Below are positions 58,788 to 64,000 of a stretch of DNA of 64,000 nucleotides, piece by piece. Positions within the stretch are counted from its first letter, which is position 1. The number at the start of each line of letters is the position of its first letter. The stretch is taken from NCBI RefSeq assembly GCF_030348505.1, contig NZ_JAUCFJ010000002.1, positions 2,484,001-2,548,000 on the forward strand, read 5' to 3'. This DNA comes from Lysinibacillus sp. G4S2. GTDB taxonomy: Bacteria > Bacillota > Bacilli > Bacillales_A > Planococcaceae. The notes beneath the pieces are model-generated. The model saw nothing but the letters and a program-made list of their open reading frames with translations. It was not told the DNA's origin and did no database searches. Position numbers and translations under genes: made by a program.

Positions 58788-59173
58788 AATTTTTAGTCAA
58801 ACCTTTCTTAGCATTATTTCACGATTGAATTGAAATACTGAAAACTGCGTACGTTTACTTACTTCTCGTAGCAATTAACATTCTAAGTTTGCGTAAGCCT
58901 AAACCAAGGAAGTTCCTATGCAAAAAACATATAAATCAATACACCTTTAAGGTTCATAATTACTCCTCGTTATTCCCTTTACTTAACACACTGTAAATTA
59001 TATCCACAAAGGAATCATAACATAGCAGAGCATTAGTTGGTAGTTTAATGGTAAATTCGCATCTGCAATTGTTGCAAGTGACAGTAGCACCTGTGCGCGT
59101 TTAGAATGAAGTAGGGGATTCATTTACACAAGGTTTTCTAATTATTTGCTACAGGAGCGGTTAATATAAAAAT
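58788..59173. other. Promoter-side spacer with a conserved motif
   Basis: No gene. The segment 59009-59056 (AATCATAACATAGCAGAG... TGGTAGTTTAATGGTAAAT) recurs at 60769-60813 and partly at 61492; read on the minus strand it contains TATGTTATGAT, a probable -10 region. It is therefore a shared promoter module. Confidence 0.5.
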
Positions 59174-59205
59174 AGGACTTGTGTGTAATTTTATGCACAA
59201 GCCCT
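59174..59205. repeat. GGACTTGTG hairpin, copy 2
   Basis: AGGACTTGTG and GCACAAGCCCT pair with one mismatch around TGTAATTTTAT. It lies behind the lipoprotein gene at 59247. Confidence 0.7.
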
Positions 59206-59246
59206 ATGGTTGTTGTGTGATGGATTATTGTTGAAAGGTAGTTTCA

Positions 59247-59729
59247 TTATTGGTGCCATTCATATTTATATAACTGATGTAATTCGGATTTATATAATAA
59301 AATAATGAAATCATTTCCATTATGGTGTTCACCATAGTAATAATAGTCCCCAACTTCTGCTTCAACATCATATTGATTAAAAATATCAACAATTTCTTTA
59401 GAATTTTGACGAATATCAATTGTTTTTTTTATGAATTGCGCTATTTTATTATTTGCATCAGATATTTCATTGGAAGTAAGTTTTACTAAGCCTGTATTAC
59501 TAAAATCAATCGGTTTTGAATAATCGAATAATGCAAACCATTCCCCATCACCTTGAAAACTAGCGTCTGTTGTTAGTAAATTTTTTTTCTCATCTGCTTT
59601 AGGTAAATAAATGTCCCAATTACTTTCGAGTACTTCATATTCATTTGGGAGTAGGCTATTAATTAGTAAAGTACACCCTGAAAACAATAATCCAATTGCT
59701 ACAAAAAACGTAATTAACCATTTTTTCAC
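59247..59729 (-). CDS. Lipoprotein of unknown function
   Basis: 160 residues with lipobox FSGC (Cys19; KKWLITFFVAIGLLFSGCTL). The external domain has strands and one helix (SDANNKIAQFIKKTIDIRQN) and a Tyr-rich stretch (VGDYYYYGEHH). GAGGTGATTTTG precedes ATG 59729. No known family. Flanked by the repeats described for its neighbours. Confidence 0.7.
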   Translation of the reverse strand: MKKWLITFFVAIGLLFSGCTLLINSLLPNEYEVLESNWDIYLPKADEKKNLLTTDASFQGDGEWFALFDYSKPIDFSNTGLVKLTSNEISDANNKIAQFIKKTIDIRQNSKEIVDIFNQYDVEAEVGDYYYYGEHHNGNDFIILLYKSELHQLYKYEWHQ

Positions 59730-59739
59730 AAAATCACCT

Positions 59740-60075
59740 CGATTTAAAGACGAATGCCTTTTTACATGGTTGCATGCTGTAACTAATGGTAGGCCAATTC
59801 CTTTCCTGGTGGCTTATGGAGCTGAATACGAGCGCAAGAAAATGCTACAACTACTTGCGGTTGCCAAAGCACAGGGGAAACATTTAGGCAGATCGTAATT
59901 AAACCTTAACTCGTTGACAAAGCAACAACGAGAAGACTTAAAGCTAACTATCATTGCCTGGAAATCGAAAGAATTGTCAGGAGTGTATAATTAATGGGGA
60001 TCTTAGGACTGAAAAAGAGTTTTTGCTACAAGATTATCAAAGAATGCAAGGAAACAATTCAAAGAGAAACGATTG
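59740..60075 (+). pseudogene. C-terminal fragment of a serine recombinase
   Basis: In changing frames one reads AYGAEYERKKMLQLLAVAKA, QGKHLGR, then SLTKQQREDLKLTIIAWKSK and GILGLKKSFCYKIIKECKE. This matches the end of the resolvase/invertase catalytic domain (AEYERxxxLxxQREGIAIAKAQGK) plus its C-terminal HTH. The N-terminal catalytic serine part is gone. Confidence 0.6.
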
Positions 60076-60186
60076 ATTCATGGGGCTTTGCTGTATGTTT
60101 ACTAAGAATCATTCACACAAGCTATCTAATTTCATTGCTAGAGCCATTTATGAAGCTATGGGAGCTTTTATGAATGCATAACGAAA

Positions 60187-60217
60187 AGGCTCTGTGTGTA
60201 ATTTTACGCGCAAGCCT
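60187..60217. repeat. GGACTTGTG hairpin, copy 3 (degenerate)
   Basis: AGGCTCTGTGTGTAATTTTA and CGCGCAAGCCT keep the layout of copy 2 with several changes. It lies 50 bases behind the Nudix gene. Confidence 0.55.
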
Positions 60218-60268
60218 CTTAATTGCTATGTGAAGCGGGGTAAGGAGTGATTGATTATAGCCCCATAT

Positions 60269-60718
60269 CTAATTAGTTGAAATATAACCAACCTTTTCTA
60301 GTAATTTCAATGTCGTATAATTTAAATTTGGGAGTTTGTCCAAAGGGAAATATTCTAAATTTTTACTTTCCTCATTTTGTGTAATAATGCCTTTTACAGC
60401 AGTTGCTTTAAAAATTGCAGTAGCATTATAAATTTCATCCCCATGTGGAAATTTATAATATAACTCTCTCCCTGAAGCTAAGCCAAGCAATTTCAATTCT
60501 TGGGCAATTAAGCCTGTTTCCTCATACAACTCTTTTTGAGCAGTTTCTTCAAAACTATCTCCAATTTCCATTCCACCACCCGGAAGCCCCCAATCATTTG
60601 TATCTGAACGTAATTGCAAAAGTATTTCATTCTTTTCGTTTAAAACAATGATTGCGGAACCTGGTGCAATAATAGGACTTGTTCCAACATATTGTCGTAA
60701 AGATTTTATATAATTCAT
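60269..60718 (-). CDS. Nudix hydrolase
   Basis: 149 residues with the Nudix box GGGMEIGDSFEETAQKELYE-ETGL (G-x5-E-x7-R/K-E-x2-E-E-x-G; the usual Arg is Lys here). Hydrolyses a nucleoside diphosphate linked to another moiety; substrate unknown. The opening RQYVGTSPIIAPGSAIIVLN is typical of the bacillar YtkD/MutT-like NUDIX group that acts on nucleotide sugars or dinucleotides. GGAGGAAAC precedes ATG 60718. Confidence 0.88.
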   Translation of the reverse strand: MNYIKSLRQYVGTSPIIAPGSAIIVLNEKNEILLQLRSDTNDWGLPGGGMEIGDSFEETAQKELYEETGLIAQELKLLGLASGRELYYKFPHGDEIYNATAIFKATAVKGIITQNEESKNLEYFPLDKLPNLNYTTLKLLEKVGYISTN

Positions 60719-61023
60719 GTTTCCTCCAATTGTTCTTTTCTTAACTAAATGAAAAATTCTATCTGTAAAGAATCATAACATAGCGGAATTTTGTTTGGTA
60801 GATAAATGGTAAATGTGTGAAGAAGATTAATTTTTACAGCTTGGCGAGACGATAAGATCTAAATAGTTTCAACTTTGAGATAGCTTACATGAGTAACTAT
60901 TGCGATCTCCTAGAGCCTCTTACAAAGCCTGTGAGGATTGAGAATGATTTAGAAGAAGGTAGTCTATGATTGCTAAGTGTGGAACTAAGGGAGCGTATTG
61001 TGTGAAAGTGTTAGTGCATAACA
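60719..61023. other. Spacer with the shared promoter motif
   Basis: 60769-60813 (AATCATAACATAGCGGAAT... TTGGTAGATAAATGGTAAAT) repeats the motif found at 59009. No gene is seen in the remaining bases. Confidence 0.5.
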
Positions 61024-61066
61024 AAAGGACTTTCATATATGAGATTCAATCATACATACAAGTTCT
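61024..61066. repeat. GGACTTGTG hairpin, copy 4 (degenerate)
   Basis: AGGACTTTCATATATGAGA and the related right arm ATACAAGTTCT correspond to copy 1; the stem is partly lost. Confidence 0.5.
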
Positions 61067-61126
61067 ATACTTATTGAAATAAAGCTCCCCGTTTGTAAAA
61101 AACTTTTAAAATTATGACTTTCAAAG

Positions 61127-61273
61127 TCACTGGAATAATCCAATTACCCACACAATTAGGTAAATTGGAATTGCAACTATTAACATACCAGCAATTAAGT
61201 ACCCCAGGCATTTTAATACAACCTTTATAACATCGTATACTGCACCGGCCAAGTCTTCAATAAACTTTGCGAT
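61127..61273 (-). CDS. 48-residue membrane protein with a non-ATG start (AUC?) or damaged start
   Basis: AGAGGTGG is 6 bases from an ATC codon at 61271-61273; no ATG, GTG or TTG occurs in frame at a usable distance. From there the product reads AKFIEDLAGAVYDVIKVVLK, then a membrane helix (GYLIAGMLIVAIPIYLIVWV). Either a rare start codon is used or an ATG was lost by mutation. The coding pattern itself is good. Confidence 0.45.
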   Translation of the reverse strand: MAKFIEDLAGAVYDVIKVVLKCLGYLIAGMLIVAIPIYLIVWVIGLFQ

Positions 61274-61530
61274 ATGAATCCACCTCTTTACTATCTCTTT
61301 TTAAGTGACTACTTTAAAGATATTTTCGTACGTTATAAATAGCATGAAGCCTATAAAACAACTGAGAAGATTTAGGATAAAGTCATGTAACATTGATATG
61401 TATATAATAAAAATTCATTTCCAATAAATTTTAAACATCCTTGAAAATTCCTGTCCTTCACTTATTTTACTGAAAATGTTTCGTTAAAAATTGTAACATA
61501 GCAGAATAATTGATGATAGAGGAAAAGTAG

Positions 61531-61839
61531 ATGTGTAGATTTAAAGAAGCGCTTAGAGGGAGCTTAGAGACTGTGATCATTGATAGGGGAGTAGAGGAAT
61601 CACTGACACAGGATGTACCCACGCGTACCAGGAGAATATCCGCGAAATCAGGGCGAATACCCGCGAAGCCAAAGCAAATACCCGCGCGTACTAGGGAAAT
61701 ACCCGCGGAACCAGAGCGAATACCCGCGGAACCAGAGCGAATACCCGCGCGTACCAGAGAAATACCCGCGAAATCAGAGCGAATACCCGCGCGTACCAGG
61801 GAAATACCCGCGGAACCAAAGCAAATAACCACACGCTAA
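61531..61839 (+). other. Open frame through the 21-bp array, doubtful gene
   Basis: A 102-codon frame from ATG 61531 (GAGG upstream) runs through the array below and gives heptapeptide repeats (ERIPAEP, ARTREIPA). Codon content follows the repeat, not the genome. It may be translated but is more simply explained as an open frame created by a 21-bp (7-codon) repeat. Confidence 0.3.
61635..61833. repeat. Array of ten AATACCCGCG words with exact 21-bp period
   Basis: AATACCCGCG-type words start at 61635, 61656, 61677, 61698, 61719, 61740, 61761, 61782, 61803 and 61824, each step being exactly 21. Spacers belong to a few types (CGTACCAGAG, GAACCAGAGCG, AAATCAGAGCG). It lies between the small membrane protein gene and the terminator of the TetM-like gene. 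Confidence 0.92.
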
Positions 61840-61855
61840 CATAAAATCCTCGCTA

Positions 61856-61894
61856 AAAAACAGGACAATGATCTAACAATCACGTCCTGTTTTT
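61856..61894. terminator. Bidirectional terminator
   Basis: AACAGGAC and GTCCTGTT with T7 on the plus strand and a T6 run on the minus strand. It ends the TetM-like gene (stop at 61905). Confidence 0.85.
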
Positions 61895-61904
61895 TTAATG
61901 TGAA

Positions 61905-63845
61905 TTATTTAATGCAATGCATCGCTGCCTCAGCTTCTTCCCATGGAACTGAGTAGCCCTTGCCTTTTGCACAAAAAATACTGGAGGATGTATATTCAGG
62001 ATCAGCATTTTTATCGTAGCCGATTTGCGTGATAACCTCTTCCGTATTATGGCACGCATCATAACCATCAAATTGCAGGGAGAGTACGCCCTTTCCGTTG
62101 GTGTAGGCGGCAAAGGTTGTGCTGTAGCTCATAAATGTTGCAACAGGGGCACGGCCAGTTAAAATCGCATCATTTTCGGTTAGGATTGGTGCGTCAAATG
62201 TACCTGACGCTTGCTGAATATCGGTCATCATGCGGCCGATAAAATCACTAGGAGCTTTGAGCTTAAAGCGGTAATAAGGCTCTAGTAATATATTTTCTGC
62301 TTGCTCAAGACCTTGCCGTAAAGCACGGAATGTTGCCTCGCGGAAATCGCCACCTTCAGTATGTTTAATATGTGCACGTCCTGTTAAAAGCGTGAAGCGA
62401 ATATCTGTCACGGGAAAACCTGTTAACAGCCCATGATGATCGCGCTCGAATAAATGCTTTTCAATGAGTCGTTGGTGCCCAACCGATAAATCGTCCGCAT
62501 GGCATGCATTGACAAATGTATTGCCAGTACCACGTGTATTTGGTTCCATCAATAAATGTACTTCTGCATAATGCTTTAATGGTTCAAAATGACCGTAGCC
62601 TGTCACAGTTGTTGAGATTGATTCCATATATAAAATCTGTGGTTCGCCAAATGAAACGTTTAGTGAGAAACGGTTGTTGAGTACTTCGACAAGAACCTCG
62701 AGCTGGATGACACCCATAATATGTACATGAATTTCTTGAAATTTTTCATGCCATAGTACACGTAATGATGGTTCCTCTGCTTCAAGCATGCGAAAAATTT
62801 TTAAAACTTCTTTAATATGCTGATCGCCTTCATATTGTACTTTTGCCTGCAACGTTGGTACTAACTCGTAGGGCTGCGGGTTGCTTGAACGACCAATGAT
62901 ATCGCCGATGTTTGCTTGACTAATCCCTTTGACTGCGAAAATATCCCCGGCTTTAACCTCCTGCACAGTTTCATAACGGCTGCCATTATATAGTCGAATC
63001 TCCGTCACTTTTTCTGTCATATCTCCAAACGAAAATTCATCCCGCACGTGCAACGTTCCTTGTAATGCCTTTAAAAATGTTAAGCGTTGATGTCCATCAT
63101 GACGAATTTTAAAGACTTCACCTTGAAACGCTTCATTATCGTTAAAATGTGTCTCTGTAAGTAGGGGGAGTTGTGCTAGTAATTCCTGTATCCCAGTATC
63201 TTTTAAAGCAGAGCCAGTAAAACATAAAAAGGCCTTTTCTTGTTTAATCATCGCCTGCAGATGAGTAAGGGAGCTAAAGCTATCCAAAGTTTCATTAAGA
63301 AAAGCATCGAGAAGCTGTTCATCACGTTCAGCAAGCCACTCCATAATATGATTGGAAACATAATCAGAATGGAGCGGTTCGTCCATTAATAAAACATCCT
63401 CAGAGCAATCCTTTTGAAGCTGTGTCATAACGGCTTCTACATTTGCACCTTCACGATCCATTTTGTTGATAAAGAAGAAGGTTGGGACGTGATATTGGCG
63501 TAAAAGTTGCCACACTGTTTCGGTATGGCCTTGCACTCCTTCGACGGCACTTATAACAATGATGGCATAATCCATAACACGAATAGCACGTTCCATTTCT
63601 GGTGAAAAATCGACGTGCCCAGGTGTATCAATTAACGTATATGTATCATTTCCAATCGTCATACGACCTTGCTCTGCAAAAATTGTAATACCTCGCTGAC
63701 GCTCTAGCTCATGATTATCTAGAAATGTATCCTGGTGATCCACTCGTCCGCGGGCTTGAATACTTTTTGTATGAAATAGTAACTGCTCAGAAAATGTAGT
63801 TTTTCCTGCATCAACGTGAGCGAGTACACCAATTGTTACATGCAT
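61905..63845 (-). CDS. TetM-like ribosomal protection GTPase
   Basis: 646 residues from ATG 63845 (GGGGA 8 bases upstream; the longer frame adds only an unlikely tail). G-domain motifs: AHVDAGKTT (9-17), RGITI, DTPGHVDF (73-80), NKMD (127-130). Domains II-V follow, ending with EPYYRFKLKAPSDFIGRMM and YTNGKGVLSLQFDGYD as in TetM/TetO. Acquired members release tetracycline from ribosomes. Chromosomal paralogues in bacilli may have another role, so resistance is not proven. It is a single gene. Confidence 0.85.
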   Translation of the reverse strand: MHVTIGVLAHVDAGKTTFSEQLLFHTKSIQARGRVDHQDTFLDNHELERQRGITIFAEQGRMTIGNDTYTLIDTPGHVDFSPEMERAIRVMDYAIIVISAVEGVQGHTETVWQLLRQYHVPTFFFINKMDREGANVEAVMTQLQKDCSEDVLLMDEPLHSDYVSNHIMEWLAERDEQLLDAFLNETLDSFSSLTHLQAMIKQEKAFLCFTGSALKDTGIQELLAQLPLLTETHFNDNEAFQGEVFKIRHDGHQRLTFLKALQGTLHVRDEFSFGDMTEKVTEIRLYNGSRYETVQEVKAGDIFAVKGISQANIGDIIGRSSNPQPYELVPTLQAKVQYEGDQHIKEVLKIFRMLEAEEPSLRVLWHEKFQEIHVHIMGVIQLEVLVEVLNNRFSLNVSFGEPQILYMESISTTVTGYGHFEPLKHYAEVHLLMEPNTRGTGNTFVNACHADDLSVGHQRLIEKHLFERDHHGLLTGFPVTDIRFTLLTGRAHIKHTEGGDFREATFRALRQGLEQAENILLEPYYRFKLKAPSDFIGRMMTDIQQASGTFDAPILTENDAILTGRAPVATFMSYSTTFAAYTNGKGVLSLQFDGYDACHNTEEVITQIGYDKNADPEYTSSSIFCAKGKGYSVPWEEAEAAMHCIK

Positions 63846-63872
63846 AAAAAAATCCCCGTTTCTATTTTTCAT

Positions 63873-64000
63873 CTTTCACCATTGTAACAGAATTACTAGA
63901 AAAAGATTTCGTGTAAAATAGTTAGTATTTATGTCGAAATAGTGCTAATATATTCATGATTATGATTTTATGGATTTTTTGTGAGATTGCGACCAAAAAT
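63873..64000. other. Upstream region of the TetM-like gene
   Basis: AT-rich, no frame seen. It presumably contains the promoter; no leader peptide like that of acquired tetM genes is visible in the 28 bases before the start. Confidence 0.35.

Overview
The window looks like chromosomal DNA of a mesophilic, low-GC, spore-forming member of the Bacillaceae/Planococcaceae, most like Lysinibacillus or a close relative. This rests on strong AGGAGG-type ribosome binding sites, frequent TTG/GTG starts, a Spo0E-type phosphatase, a T-box controlled thrS, a bacilliredoxin, a YpjP-like protein and an Amj-type lipid II flippase. The species is an inference; no rRNA or tRNA gene was seen.

Layout. 0-6.4 kb is accessory DNA: GNAT, an ArsR regulator with an unusual AHSA1-PDZ protein, a Panacea-type antitoxin head to head with an unknown gene, an IS-derived MITE, a group II intron remnant directly behind a terminator, and broken IS4-like and secreted-protein genes. 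6.8-8.0 kb holds a bacilliredoxin and a methyltransferase. 8.2-10.7 kb is an immunity-type island (Imm22, an R2K-clade ATP-grasp protein and two unknowns), followed by gene debris to 11.6 kb. 11.7-20.5 kb mixes an AroM protein, secreted or lipidated proteins of unknown role, the first IS copy and scattered prophage fragments (DUF771, XRE, terminase small subunit). 20.6-30.9 kb has an erythromycin-esterase homologue, a polysaccharide polymerase, a FusB-type EF-G protector with a leader peptide, a MarR/DUF3147/GNAT operon and amj. 31.2-33.7 kb is thrS with its promoter, T-box and a second structured leader segment. 34-42 kb is accessory (Spo0E-like, lipoprotein, phosphatase, GNATs, a MITE with minisatellite, SUKH, IS91 fragment, Rpn nuclease). 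42.5-55.8 kb is more ordinary: ccsB, cold-shock gene, a ComP/ComA-like two-component pair with a divergent membrane protein, thyA, an Rrf2/oxidoreductase pair, phosphatase, aspA and a chemoreceptor. 56-61.9 kb is again mobile: an intact second IS copy with a 9-bp target duplication, IS1380 and serine-recombinase fragments, and three minus-strand genes separated by related hairpins and promoter-like repeats. The window ends with a TetM-like GTPase.

How parts work together. The IS (14142-15397 and 56445-57702) shares its terminal repeats with three non-autonomous elements, so its transposase probably moved them; each sits at or near the 3' end of a gene. The two-component pair is separated from its divergent neighbour by four TTTCGG-type half sites spaced 22-23 bp, which suggests that the regulator controls this promoter region. 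Two translation-protection genes (FusB-type and TetM-type) occur in one window, and the FusB-type gene carries what looks like a translation attenuator.

The most unusual signal is a set of intergenic arrays in which a short core word recurs every 21 bp, or close to it, with variable spacers: 25490-25583, 38222-38314 (inside a MITE), 49376-50130 and 61635-61833. The core differs from locus to locus but the period is kept, which matches two turns of the DNA helix.
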